DNA of 64,000 bases from Gynuella sunshinyii YC6258 (GCF_000940805.1 NZ_CP007142.1:1402593-1466592), one strand, 5' to 3'; positions 10,023 through 18,986 are shown, counted from the first letter of the stretch. Program-made: numbers and translations. The notes: generated by a model from the letters alone, not told the origin.

Positions 10023-10274
10023 TTAATGCACGTCATTCATCGGAAAACATGTCTGTATCGCGGCTTTGATCTCAGGCAGCAATGAGTCGCTGTTACTGAT
10101 CAGTAGACGAATGACTTCGTCCAGTGCCTGTTTACGTTCACGATCCTGTTCAGTACGCCAGGCCAAAGCCGCACGACAACATGCGTCAGGGCTTTGTTCC
10201 TGTGTGACTGGTATACCCAATGACAAAAAGCGCTCGCGAAGATCCTCTTGGTCGAGTAAGTCTGCAATCATCAT
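10023..10274 (-). CDS. Small hypothetical protein at the end of the dgc-etf operon
   Basis: This 83-residue, mostly helical, soluble protein has no signal peptide or membrane segment. I do not recognise its family. Its ATG at 10274 overlaps the etfB stop codon in a four-base ATGA arrangement, strong evidence for translational coupling and for it being a real gene. It contains two adjacent cysteines (DACCRAA) and a charged central helix (WRTEQDRERKQALDE). A role tied to the Etf pair or to dimethylglycine oxidation is inferred from position only. Confidence 0.7.
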   Translation of the reverse strand: MMIADLLDQEDLRERFLSLGIPVTQEQSPDACCRAALAWRTEQDRERKQALDEVIRLLISNSDSLLPEIKAAIQTCFPMNDVH

Positions 10275-11041
10275 TTTAATACTCCCTCCTCAGTTAATAT
10301 CCTAAGTATAGCGTGCGCTTTCTGGTCTGCAGATTCCGATTGTAATGTTTTGCCATTATTGCTCTGGGACTTTGCCGTGGCAGCGCGAAAACGTTCTGCT
10401 GCAGTTTCCGCTTTGACGATTTTTAATCGTTTGGGACGTTTTCGGGCAGTACTTTGTTTCCATGGCAAACGACTGGTGTCGACCACCTCTTTCGAATCCA
10501 GAATGTCTATGATGGCGCGTTGTCCCGGTCCAAAAGCGCTTTGTCTGGGTTTGGGAGCACTGCTGTCAACCGTGGCAATAAAGGGCAGTTTGACACTGAT
10601 GGCCCGGCGTTGGCCGTGTGGCAGTGCCTGTAATATTCTCGCTTCCGTCTGACTGGTCATTTCGATGGCAACAATATGACTGATTAGTGGCCAGCCAAGT
10701 TGTTCAGATATAAGGTAAGGTACTAAACCGGAAGCCTCGCCACGTTCAGCTCTGACGCCAGTTAGAATAATGTGGCTGTCGGATTGTTGTAGCCAGGACA
10801 CCAGGGCAGGAATGATATCTGCCTGTTCTGTTTGTCTGATAACTTTCAGGGTTTGCAGCCCCATACCGAGATACATCCGTAAAGCCGGTGACTGGGCTGT
10901 ACCGGCATGTACGAGTGTCAGCTCCACCGGTGACAGCGTCAGTCCAAGCTCAATGGCGCGGGCATCCTGGTCGGCGCGCATTTCCCGGCAGGAGCGAGGG
11001 TGCTGGCCGATGGAAACCAGAGTCGTAATGTTAAGCGACAT
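10271..11041 (-). CDS. etfB: Electron transfer flavoprotein beta subunit of the dgc operon
   Basis: This is the small subunit of an electron transfer flavoprotein, 256 residues, expected to bind AMP and pair with EtfA. The N-terminus MSLNITTLVSIGQHPRS and the ADQDARAIELGL segment are typical of the divergent EtfB found beside dgcAB. The C-terminal part is longer and more basic than in standard EtfB. The ATG at 11041 overlaps the etfA stop by 11 bases; an upstream ATG would extend the protein with sequence lacking homology. It would take electrons from DgcA/DgcB during N-demethylation and deliver them to an ETF:quinone oxidoreductase, which is not in the window. Confidence 0.85.
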   Translation of the reverse strand: MSLNITTLVSIGQHPRSCREMRADQDARAIELGLTLSPVELTLVHAGTAQSPALRMYLGMGLQTLKVIRQTEQADIIPALVSWLQQSDSHIILTGVRAERGEASGLVPYLISEQLGWPLISHIVAIEMTSQTEARILQALPHGQRRAISVKLPFIATVDSSAPKPRQSAFGPGQRAIIDILDSKEVVDTSRLPWKQSTARKRPKRLKIVKAETAAERFRAATAKSQSNNGKTLQSESADQKAHAILRILTEEGVLK

Positions 11042-12260
11042 CTTCGTGATCTCCCGGGTTTCGACTTTGCATGGCATCGATCAGTGCTGTCAGGATCGTT
11101 TGACTGTCATCGATAATACTTAGGTCGGCGCGTTTGACCATGTCGCAGTCCGGATCGGTATTGATGGCAATCACTTTGTTGCACTGACCGATGCCTTGTA
11201 AATGCTGGATCGCCCCGGAAATTCCAACGGCCAGATATACTTTCGCAGCTACCCAGGTACCCGTGGCTCCTACCTGTCGAAAGCGGGGCATATGGCCGTT
11301 ATCCACCGCGACCCGGCTGGCACCCTCAGTTGCGTGCAGTACAGTTGCGGTACGATGAAACAAATCCCAGTCACGAATACCATTGCCTCCGGCGATAATA
11401 AACTCAGCTTCTGCCAGCGCAATGTCACCAGGGTCCACCTGTACCTGTCCGAGGTCCTGCAGTCTCGGGGAATGGGTGTCAATAATGTCCGGTAGCATTG
11501 GTCTGGCTTCGTGACGTTGACCGCTGACTGGCTCGGCACACTCTTCCATCAGTAACAGTATTTTTTCGATCGGGCGTTGGATGTCGATCATTTGGTTACC
11601 ACCCAGACAAGTGACCGTTGTTCTATCAGCCTGGCGAACCCGCGTAGCAGCCCTGACTCCCAACCGGGCGGACAAACGGGAACCCAGTTCGGTACCACCG
11701 TGAATACTGTCTGGAAAAAACCAGAATGCCGGTGACCATCGTTTTTCAACGGCCATTAATGCTGCGATTTTGGTTTCCGGACAATACCCCTGGTAATGTT
11801 CGTCGTTAAAGTGAATGAGCCGATCCACGCCGGCCAGATCAAACTGATGCTCTCTGCAATGGCCAAAGACAATGGCAATCACGGCACCGTTGTGTCCGCT
11901 GACAAACTGACGGGCCAGTCCCAGCAGGTCTTTATCATGAGCCGTCAATCGACCGCCAACCATATCGGGTACCACGGCAACAAAGTGATCGGGTTGGTCG
12001 ATAGTGATCAATGGCAGATTAACGGACTGTTCGTAGGTGTGTTTGCTCGCTTCGTGTTGAACATTATGACCAAGCTGACGATTGATTCTGCGAATGCCAT
12101 TCGGGCCGATAAAGCCTTTCACATGCGGGTTTTTCCGTTTTGGGTCCACAGACAGGGTGACGCTTCCAATCGTTTTCTGCATAACCATCTGATGTTGTGG
12201 GTGCAGACGATTACGGAGGATCTTTTCGATTCTGGGGTCGCGGCGGTTAATCTGACTCAT
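11031..12260 (-). CDS. etfA: Electron transfer flavoprotein alpha subunit of the dgc operon
   Basis: This is the FAD-binding subunit, 409 residues, about 100 longer than housekeeping EtfA because of an N-terminal extension (NRRDPRIEKILRNRLHP onwards). The C-terminal FAD domain has SRVAVDNGHMP, VGATGTWV in place of the usual VGQTGK, and VGISGAIQHLQGI followed by IAINTDPDCDMV. The ATG at 12260 is preferred because a GGAG site lies 9 bases upstream; the ATG two codons earlier is too close to it. The longer open frame upstream overlaps dgcB and shows no homology. It starts 18 bases after the dgcB stop and overlaps etfB, so it belongs to one operon. Confidence 0.88.
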   Translation of the reverse strand: MSQINRRDPRIEKILRNRLHPQHQMVMQKTIGSVTLSVDPKRKNPHVKGFIGPNGIRRINRQLGHNVQHEASKHTYEQSVNLPLITIDQPDHFVAVVPDMVGGRLTAHDKDLLGLARQFVSGHNGAVIAIVFGHCREHQFDLAGVDRLIHFNDEHYQGYCPETKIAALMAVEKRWSPAFWFFPDSIHGGTELGSRLSARLGVRAATRVRQADRTTVTCLGGNQMIDIQRPIEKILLLMEECAEPVSGQRHEARPMLPDIIDTHSPRLQDLGQVQVDPGDIALAEAEFIIAGGNGIRDWDLFHRTATVLHATEGASRVAVDNGHMPRFRQVGATGTWVAAKVYLAVGISGAIQHLQGIGQCNKVIAINTDPDCDMVKRADLSIIDDSQTILTALIDAMQSRNPGDHEDVA

Positions 12261-12277
12261 GGGCATTGGCTCCGGTG

Positions 12278-14164
12278 TTACTCCACCCGTAAATGTTCCA
12301 CCAGCAGTTCGGCGATATCTTTGACTGCGGGGCGTGGCTCGACCACTCCTTCCAGCATCGCGGTACATTGCTGGCAGGCCACGATAACCGTTTCTGCTGA
12401 TACGGCTCTGGCATCGTCCATGCGCATATCGGGAATTCTGCGTTGACCGGGAATATCGGTGATCGGAGCACCGCCGCCGCCACCGCAACAACGGGACCGA
12501 AAGCCGGAGCGTTCCATCTCCTTCAGTGGGATGCCCAACTGGTTAAGCAGGCTTCTGGGGGCATCATACTCACCATTGTAACGGCCCAGATAACATGGAT
12601 CGTGATAGGTCATATTGCCGGCTGTTGCAGGTTTCAGTGTCAGTTTGCCCTGACTCACCAGTTGTTCCAGAAACGTGGTGTGATGCAATACTTCATAGTG
12701 TCCACCGATGAAGTCCCGGTATTCATTTTTCAGGCAATGAAACGCATGTGGGTCCGTAGTGACGATCCGGTTGAAGCGGTACTGGTTGAGAGTCCTGATA
12801 TTCTGTCTGGCCAGCAGCTGAAAAGTTGCTTCATCACCCAGTCTGCGGGCGACATCCCCACAATCAATTTCTTCATCACCCAGGACGGCAAAATCGATAC
12901 CAGCAGACCGCAACAATGTGACGAATGCTCTGAGAATCCGCTGGCTGCGGAGATCAAAAGCACCATCGCTGACCCAGAACAATACCTCGGCCTGTTTTAC
13001 CTCAGCCATGAGCGGCAGATTCAGATCGGCAGCCCAGTGAGTGCGGCGGGATGGATCATGGCCGCCGGGGTTGTCTGTCGCAATCAGATTTTCCAGTGTC
13101 TCTGCTCCTTTGTTGGGTGTCTGACCGGTTTCCAATGTCAGAAAACGGCGCAGGTCGACAATGGCATCAACATGTTCGATCATCATCGGGCACTCTTCAA
13201 CGCAGGCTCTGCAGGTGGTACAGGACCATATGGTGTCTGCGGTCAGCAGACCTTCAGTCATGATTGAAGTGGGTCCTCCGCTGGCTTGTCCGGAGGATCG
13301 GCCGGGATGGTGGTTGCCGGCATAACTGTGGTCATTCCCACCCGCCATGCCAATGACCATATCCTGGATAAATTTCTTGGGGTTCAGTGGCTGCCCTGCT
13401 GCGAAGGCCGGACACATCTGCTCACAACGCCCGCACTGTACACAGGCATCAAAACCAAGCAATTGATTCCATGTGAAGTCTGTTGGCTTCGCCACACCCA
13501 GCTGTGGCTGTTGCAGGTCCAGCGGTTTCAGGCCCGTCGAACGACCGCCGCCGAAACGTTCGCTACGGCGATGAAACGCCAGATGCAGTGCCCCGGCGAA
13601 CGCGTGTTTCATAGGCCCGCCCCAGGTCATGCCGAACAGCATTTCCCCTAACGCGGGAATGAGCGCCAGGGTCAATATGGTGACTATCGCCACTGAAAAA
13701 GTGCCGGCCGGTAACAGCGAGGAATCTGCCAGGGTGATGAGGAAAAACGTTGCGGAAAACAGCATCAGATTGCGTGGCAGGCGCATCCAGGCACCTTTTG
13801 ATAGTCGTGACGGCGGGTGCTGGCGTCTTCGCCAGACGAAAACCGCTCCGGTAAACATGACCGCCGTTGTCACTAGCAGTAATCCTGATAACCATTTGCT
13901 GTGCAGGCCGAACAGATGAACCAGAATAATGACGACCATGGCGGCGACAAAACCGCCGGCAGTCGCGACATGGGTGTGGGACATTCGCCGGTCGCGGGCA
14001 ACGACATGATGCAGATCTACCAGATAACGACGAGGCATTGCTATCAAACCGGCCAATAATGATACTGGATCGGGCTGACCGCTTCGCCATAGCCGAATCC
14101 GCCGCACAGCACCGACGAACCAAATCAGCAGGAATAACAATATGAGCCATGACATCAGTGTCAT
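12278..14164 (-). CDS. dgcB: DgcB, iron-sulfur subunit of dimethylglycine demethylation
   Basis: This is a 628-residue membrane-anchored iron-sulfur protein needed with DgcA to convert dimethylglycine to sarcosine. The N-terminal 180 residues contain about five hydrophobic helices. Two complete 4Fe-4S motifs follow: CVQCGRCEQMCP at 241-252 and CTTCRACVEECP at about 315-326. The C-terminal half resembles heterodisulfide-reductase CCG domains, with HDPCYLGRYNGEY and CCGGGGGAPI, while the first CCG repeat is reduced to DEEIDCGD. The start is 3 bases after the dgcA stop. It probably passes electrons between DgcA, the Etf pair and the membrane. Confidence 0.9.
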   Translation of the reverse strand: MTLMSWLILLFLLIWFVGAVRRIRLWRSGQPDPVSLLAGLIAMPRRYLVDLHHVVARDRRMSHTHVATAGGFVAAMVVIILVHLFGLHSKWLSGLLLVTTAVMFTGAVFVWRRRQHPPSRLSKGAWMRLPRNLMLFSATFFLITLADSSLLPAGTFSVAIVTILTLALIPALGEMLFGMTWGGPMKHAFAGALHLAFHRRSERFGGGRSTGLKPLDLQQPQLGVAKPTDFTWNQLLGFDACVQCGRCEQMCPAFAAGQPLNPKKFIQDMVIGMAGGNDHSYAGNHHPGRSSGQASGGPTSIMTEGLLTADTIWSCTTCRACVEECPMMIEHVDAIVDLRRFLTLETGQTPNKGAETLENLIATDNPGGHDPSRRTHWAADLNLPLMAEVKQAEVLFWVSDGAFDLRSQRILRAFVTLLRSAGIDFAVLGDEEIDCGDVARRLGDEATFQLLARQNIRTLNQYRFNRIVTTDPHAFHCLKNEYRDFIGGHYEVLHHTTFLEQLVSQGKLTLKPATAGNMTYHDPCYLGRYNGEYDAPRSLLNQLGIPLKEMERSGFRSRCCGGGGGAPITDIPGQRRIPDMRMDDARAVSAETVIVACQQCTAMLEGVVEPRPAVKDIAELLVEHLRVE

Positions 14165-14167
14165 TGA

Positions 14168-16234
14168 TCAAAGATCCTTGCACAGACGCAGAGCATCATA
14201 GATGGCTGCATGGGTGTTGCGTTGTGATACGCAGTCACCAAGGCGCCACAAAATCATGCCATTGGCTGGTTGGTTCAGTATCGGTTGCGGCTGTGCAGCA
14301 AATAACGTTTCATTGTCAATCTGTCCCTGATTTAAGGATTCTGCTTTTAACTCATAATAAAGTGCTTCATCGGGACGTATACCATTTTCAATCACCACCT
14401 GATCCACCACCCGTTCTTCGCGAACTCCGGTATATTCGTTTTCCAGAACGGCCACCAGCTGTTGGTCTTCGCGATAGACTTTTTCGAGCATCAGATCCGG
14501 CGTCATCACTACTTCTTTTTCGTACAGGCTGCGATAGTAGGTTGGGAACGTAGTCCCACCAATGCCAATGCCAGGTTTGATATCGTCTGTCACGATTTCC
14601 ACCAATGCCCCTTTGGCAGCGAGGTAGTCCGCAACGGACAGACCTGAAAATTCGCAAATGGTGTCATAAACCAGAACATTTTTGCCGGGAGCCACATTTC
14701 CGTTAAGAATATCCCAGCTCGAAACCACGAGTCCGTCAGCCGCCCCCCATTCCGGATTTTGTTCCACAAACGGGCGTCCGCCAGTGGCAAGGATGCAGAC
14801 ATCCGGTTGCAGTTCCCGGATCATGTCAGCATTGGCCGCTGTATTCAGTCGCAGATCTATTCCCAGCCGATTCAGTTCCAGTACAAACCAACGGGTGATA
14901 CCGGCTATCTGCTCTCGCTGAGGTGCTTTGGCGGCGATATTGATCTGGCCGCCAAGGGCTGCAGATTGTTCAAACAGGATCACTTCATGACCGCGCTCGG
15001 CGGCCACGCGCGCGGCCTCCATGCCGCCGGGACCACCACCGACCACCACTACTTTACGCCTGGTGCCGGTGGTTTTTTCGATGATGTGTGGTAGTCCCAG
15101 ATATTCTCTCGATGTGGCGGCATTTTGGATACACAGAACATCCAACCCCATATATTGCCGGTCGATACAATAATTGGCACCGACGCATTGGCGTATCTGG
15201 TCCACCTGGTCCATTTTAATTTTGGCGATAAAATGCGGATCGGCAATATGGGCCCGGGTCATGCCGACAAAGTCGACATATCCGGCTTCCAGAATGCGCT
15301 GAGCCTGATTGGGATCTTTGATATTTTGAGCATGAATCACCGGTACAGAAACCACCTCCTTGATACCGGCAGCCAGATGCAGAAATGGTTCCGGCGGATA
15401 GCTCATGTTGGGTATCACATTTGCCAGTGTGTTATGAGTATCGCAACCGGAACCGACCACTCCAAAATAATCCACCATGCCGGTGCTATCGTAGTATGCC
15501 GCTATCTGCTTCATATCATCGTGGGTTAGACCATCAGGATGAAATTCGTCGCCACAAATTCGCATGCCAACCACAAAGTCCGGGCCGACTTCAGCACGAA
15601 CGGCTTTGATGACTTCCAGTCCGAAACGCATGCGGTTTTCAAAGCTGCCACCCCAGTCATCAGTGCGTTTGTTGACCCGTGGGGACCAGAACTGATCGAT
15701 CAGATGTTGATGCACGGCAGATAATTCAATGCCATCCAGGCCACCCGCTTTGACCCGACCCGCCGCACGGGCAAAATCACTAATGATCCGTTGAATTTCC
15801 TCTTCTTCAATGGTTTTGCACGTGGCCCGATGAACCGGTTCCCGAATCCCGGAAGGTGACATCAAATTGGGCCAGTGCTCCCCATCCCAGCGGGATCTGC
15901 GACCCATGTGAGTAATCTGAATCATGATTCTGCCGCCATGCCGGTGCACTGCTTCCGATAACTTTTGAAAGTGTGGAATAATGCGATCCGTAGAAACATT
16001 GACGGAACTCCACCAGCTTTGCGGGCTGTCTATGGAAACCGGACTTGAGCCACCACAGATACATAAGCCACAACCGCCCTTGGCTTTTTCCTCGTAGTAA
16101 CCAATGTAGCGCTCTGTCGTCATTCCACCATCAGTGGCATACACTTCGGCATGTGCCGTACTGACGATGCGGTTGCGAATAGTCAGCTGGTTAATTTTTA
16201 ATGGCTGAAACAGTGCATCGTATTGTGACATCAT
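14168..16234 (-). CDS. dgcA: DgcA, dimethylglycine demethylase flavoprotein subunit
   Basis: This is a 688-residue protein of the trimethylamine dehydrogenase/2,4-dienoyl-CoA reductase type: an N-terminal old-yellow-enzyme FMN barrel (about 1-340; YDALFQPLKINQLTIRNRIV at the start), a cysteine region, and a C-terminal NAD(P)/FAD-like domain with VVVGGGPGGMEAARVA. It oxidises an N-methyl group of dimethylglycine. The cysteine region reads CVGANYC (350-356) with a further Cys368. The TMADH-type cluster has four cysteines, and the second is alanine here (Ala353). The neighbours dgcB, etfA, etfB and gbdR support the substrate assignment. Confidence 0.9.
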   Translation of the reverse strand: MMSQYDALFQPLKINQLTIRNRIVSTAHAEVYATDGGMTTERYIGYYEEKAKGGCGLCICGGSSPVSIDSPQSWWSSVNVSTDRIIPHFQKLSEAVHRHGGRIMIQITHMGRRSRWDGEHWPNLMSPSGIREPVHRATCKTIEEEEIQRIISDFARAAGRVKAGGLDGIELSAVHQHLIDQFWSPRVNKRTDDWGGSFENRMRFGLEVIKAVRAEVGPDFVVGMRICGDEFHPDGLTHDDMKQIAAYYDSTGMVDYFGVVGSGCDTHNTLANVIPNMSYPPEPFLHLAAGIKEVVSVPVIHAQNIKDPNQAQRILEAGYVDFVGMTRAHIADPHFIAKIKMDQVDQIRQCVGANYCIDRQYMGLDVLCIQNAATSREYLGLPHIIEKTTGTRRKVVVVGGGPGGMEAARVAAERGHEVILFEQSAALGGQINIAAKAPQREQIAGITRWFVLELNRLGIDLRLNTAANADMIRELQPDVCILATGGRPFVEQNPEWGAADGLVVSSWDILNGNVAPGKNVLVYDTICEFSGLSVADYLAAKGALVEIVTDDIKPGIGIGGTTFPTYYRSLYEKEVVMTPDLMLEKVYREDQQLVAVLENEYTGVREERVVDQVVIENGIRPDEALYYELKAESLNQGQIDNETLFAAQPQPILNQPANGMILWRLGDCVSQRNTHAAIYDALRLCKDL

Positions 16235-16369
16235 TTTTTCCGTGCTAACGCCATCAAAAATGGCAAAAATGCGGTGTTTATTCTTCGGGAGCCTCTGGAT
16301 AAAATTTCAGATTCCCGGTTTTGATATTTTATTTTCATATTAACTTTGTTGGTTGAGAGAGGACCGAAA

Positions 16370-16909
16370 CTAATCGGCTGAATCGGGTCTGACTTCGAAT
16401 ATTCCGTAGTCGCAATCATCTTCCGCAGCAGATTGCAATTGTATGGCTCGGGTTCGAAACCGATATCCTGCGGTCTCAGCAATCTGGTCCAGTGCTCCGG
16501 CAAACCAGCCGGTAAACATGTAGTCAACTTTACGATTTACTTTTCCATACTGATAAACAAATGCTGAGTGTTCCAAGCGAACTCTGGCATGACCGTTGTC
16601 AACATCCAGTTGCTCAATAATGAAAAGCCCCCAGCCCCGTTGCGAGATTCTTTTCATGTAATGTTCAAATACCGCTGCACCGGATAAGCCGTGTGCTTCT
16701 GCTTCCTTTTCGCACCAGTGCCAGGCTGATTTATACCCGGCCTGATACAAAATTTCTGCATAGCGTTCCGCTCCCAGTTCAGCTTCGATAGCCATATGGT
16801 TATTTATGAAAAAATGTCGCGGAACATACAGCATGGGCAGAGAATCAGTCGTCCATACTCCGGTTTGATCGTCTACACTGATAGGTACTTCCGGTGCATG
16901 TGCGGCCAT
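16370..16909 (-). CDS. DUF5943 (4-vinyl-reductase-like) protein of the dimethylglycine locus
   Basis: This 179-residue soluble protein matches in length and layout the DUF5943 proteins encoded beside dgcA in Pseudomonas. The C-terminal two thirds look like a 4-vinyl-reductase (V4R) domain: GWGLFIIEQLDVDNGHARV, LEHSAFVYQYG, then a FTGWFAGALDQIAE helix and a final CDYGIFEVRP strand. V4R domains bind small hydrophobic or amine ligands in other proteins. The function here is unknown; a sensing or accessory role in glycine betaine catabolism is inference from conserved context. It lies 135 bases upstream of dgcA on the same strand. Confidence 0.78.
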   Translation of the reverse strand: MAAHAPEVPISVDDQTGVWTTDSLPMLYVPRHFFINNHMAIEAELGAERYAEILYQAGYKSAWHWCEKEAEAHGLSGAAVFEHYMKRISQRGWGLFIIEQLDVDNGHARVRLEHSAFVYQYGKVNRKVDYMFTGWFAGALDQIAETAGYRFRTRAIQLQSAAEDDCDYGIFEVRPDSAD

Positions 16910-17127
16910 GTGGCATCTCTCTTATGATTGAGTATCTGCTGGCAGTCTAGCGATTCGAATATCAAGGCGGTGTCACCATTCGCGACAGTAGCATTACCAA
17001 AAACGCCAGGAGTGGAAATGTCCAGACCGCTTGGTTGAGCTTGGCATGTGAGTTCAATAGAATGCGGCGCGGTAAAGATAAGTCCCTGGAGATTTATCTG
17101 TGTAGTCTTTTTTTTGGGGTAGGTAGT

Positions 17128-17877
17128 ATGAAAAAGCAGTATTTATTTTTAGGCGTAGCCCTTTTCCTTTCTTGTTATTCTTCGGCAAAAGATATCGTGC
17201 TTACTTCATTGGACTGGCCTCCTTTCACATCGCCCTCCATTGGTGGTGGTGGGATGACCAGTATTATTGTCAAACAGGCATTTGAGCGTGAAGGGTACCA
17301 CTTGAAAATTGAGTTTGAACCCTGGGAAACTGCTGTTTCACGTGCAATGGATGACAATAATGTAGCCGGCTATTTTCCGGAATATTATTCCAGCGATCTG
17401 GCACAGCGTTGTGTTTTTTCTGACGCAATTGGAACCAGTATGGTGGTTTTCGCTCATAGAGCCGGTGAAGAAAAGCAGACAGCAACACTTAAAGACCTTG
17501 CATCTACCAAGGTTGGCGTCGTTTCTGGGTATGTGAATGAAGAAAATTTTGACCATGCTGTCGCGCAGAAAAAAATTCCTGTACTGGAATCTGTGGATGA
17601 CGTTCAGAATATTAAAAACCTGCTTGACCATAAAGTGGATCTGGCGGTTATCGATAAGCGGGTACTGTCGTACTGGGTATCAAATGATAAGGACTTACAG
17701 CCCCTTAAAGATCAGGTGAAATACAATATGGGCGGTCTGAAGCTGCACGGATTGTATGTCTGTTTTACTGGCGCAGATGCCAAAGAGAATGCTGAAGTCC
17801 TGGCACGCGGTTTAAGAGCTTTGGATCCTATGGGGTTCGGATTACAGAACGATCCTATGTATAAAGACAAAATGTGA
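17128..17877 (+). CDS. Periplasmic solute-binding protein, family 3
   Basis: This is a 249-residue secreted protein of the extracellular solute-binding protein family 3 type, the group used by polar amino acid ABC importers. A signal peptide is evident (MKKQYLFLGVALFLSCYSSA, then KD). The mature part has SLDWPPFTSPSIGGGG, FEREGYHLKIEFEPWETAV, and a second lobe with KVGVVSGYVNEE and DLAVIDKRVL. The ATG at 17128 has a GGGGTAGG site upstream; the frame extends further upstream without a plausible signal sequence. No permease or ATPase lies next to it. Many relatives are orphan binding proteins for transporters or sensors. It is on the opposite strand to the flanking catabolic genes, so it looks inserted. 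Confidence 0.83.
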   Translation: MKKQYLFLGVALFLSCYSSAKDIVLTSLDWPPFTSPSIGGGGMTSIIVKQAFEREGYHLKIEFEPWETAVSRAMDDNNVAGYFPEYYSSDLAQRCVFSDAIGTSMVVFAHRAGEEKQTATLKDLASTKVGVVSGYVNEENFDHAVAQKKIPVLESVDDVQNIKNLLDHKVDLAVIDKRVLSYWVSNDKDLQPLKDQVKYNMGGLKLHGLYVCFTGADAKENAEVLARGLRALDPMGFGLQNDPMYKDKM

Positions 17878-17884
17878 CCCCAAA

Positions 17885-17912
17885 GCCGGTGTCCTGTATG
17901 ACAGGCACCGGC
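17885..17912 (+). terminator. Hairpin between convergent genes
   Basis: GCCGGTG (17885-17891) and CACCGGC (17906-17912) pair, with an inner CCTGT/ACAGG stem and a one-base bulge. It lies 8 bases past the solute-binding protein gene and 23 bases from the end of the convergent dipeptidase-like gene, so it probably stops both. Confidence 0.65.
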
Positions 17913-17934
17913 ATCATTTGGTGTGTAACCGGGT

Positions 17935-18918
17935 CTATTCGCCCCAGACCTCTGCGAGTATGTTCACCCAATTTTTCCCCATAATTTTTTCAACCACGGT
18001 TGCAGATAATCCCTTGCGTAACAACGCCTCTGTCAGATTCGGGAATTCCCCTACGGTTCGAATTCCTTCAGGGTTAACAATTTTTCCGAAATTGGTCAGG
18101 CGCCGGGCGTAACCTTTGTCGTGGGTAAGCCATTCAAAAAATTCCTGTCCATGACCCTGGGTAAAATCAGTGCCAATACCCACCTGATCGCTACCGGCAA
18201 TATTGACGATGTAGGCAATGGCTTCGACATAGTCATCGATAGTGGAGTTTATGCCGTTTTTCAAAAATGGAGCGAACATGGTAACGCCGATAAAGCCGCC
18301 ATGATCTGCGATAAATTTTAACTCTTCGTCGGATTTGTTACGCGGGTGATCTTTCAGCCCAGAAGGCAGGCAATGGGAATAGCAGACCGGTTTTTTGGAT
18401 GCCAGGATAACTTCCTGTGAGGTTTTTGAACCGACATGCGACAGGTCGCACATGATTCCCACCCGGTTCATTTCAGCCACGATTTCATGACCGAAACCAG
18501 ACAGTCCTCCATCGCGTTCATAACATCCGGTGCCTACCAGATTCTGGGTGTTGTAGCACATCTGTACAATGCCTACGCCAAGGTCTTTGAAAATCTGTAC
18601 GTAGCCAATCTGATCTTCAAAGGCATGTGCATTTTGAAAACCCAGAAATATGCCGGTTTTGCCATCACTTTTGGCTTGGTGAATATCTGCTGTACATTTT
18701 ACCTTACTGACCAGATCGTTGTTGGCTTCGATCAGTTGGTTCATAGCCACGATATTGTTGACAGTATTCTGGAACCCTTCCCAGACTGAGACTGTGCAGT
18801 TAGCAGCAGTGAGTCCGCCTTTGCGCATGTCTTCAAACAGTTCGCGGTTCCATTTGGCGATAATTAGTCCGTCGATAATTATGGATTGTTGGTGTAGTTG
18901 CTCGGCTTCGATGCTCAT
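17935..18918 (-). CDS. M19 (renal dipeptidase-like) family protein with altered metal site
   Basis: This is a 327-residue cytosolic protein of the M19 membrane dipeptidase family, of the kind encoded with dgcA in Pseudomonas glycine betaine loci. Family landmarks include CDLSHVGSKTSQEV, PVCYSHCLPSGLKDHPRNKS, DHGGFIGVTMFAPF and the late VGIGTDFTQG. The canonical N-terminal DGHND metal motif reads DGLIIAKW here, and the usual Glu of the EGG motif is replaced in GFQNAHAF. Two histidine ligands (DLSH, YSH) remain. Classical two-zinc dipeptidase activity is therefore doubtful. A role in the betaine/dimethylglycine pathway is inferred from location. Confidence 0.83.
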   Translation of the reverse strand: MSIEAEQLHQQSIIIDGLIIAKWNRELFEDMRKGGLTAANCTVSVWEGFQNTVNNIVAMNQLIEANNDLVSKVKCTADIHQAKSDGKTGIFLGFQNAHAFEDQIGYVQIFKDLGVGIVQMCYNTQNLVGTGCYERDGGLSGFGHEIVAEMNRVGIMCDLSHVGSKTSQEVILASKKPVCYSHCLPSGLKDHPRNKSDEELKFIADHGGFIGVTMFAPFLKNGINSTIDDYVEAIAYIVNIAGSDQVGIGTDFTQGHGQEFFEWLTHDKGYARRLTNFGKIVNPEGIRTVGEFPNLTEALLRKGLSATVVEKIMGKNWVNILAEVWGE

Positions 18919-18968
18919 GATGCACCTCTCGCATATAAAAGAAGTGCATCTGAGTGTATCGGCTCAAA

Positions 18969-18986
18969 ATAACCAATGGAGGTTAT
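18969..18986. promoter_or_regulatory. Inverted repeat upstream of the dipeptidase-like gene
   Basis: ATAACC (18969-18974) and GGTTAT (18981-18986) form an inverted repeat with a 6-base spacer, 51 bases upstream of the start codon at 18918. It could be an operator; no regulator is assigned. Confidence 0.3.
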
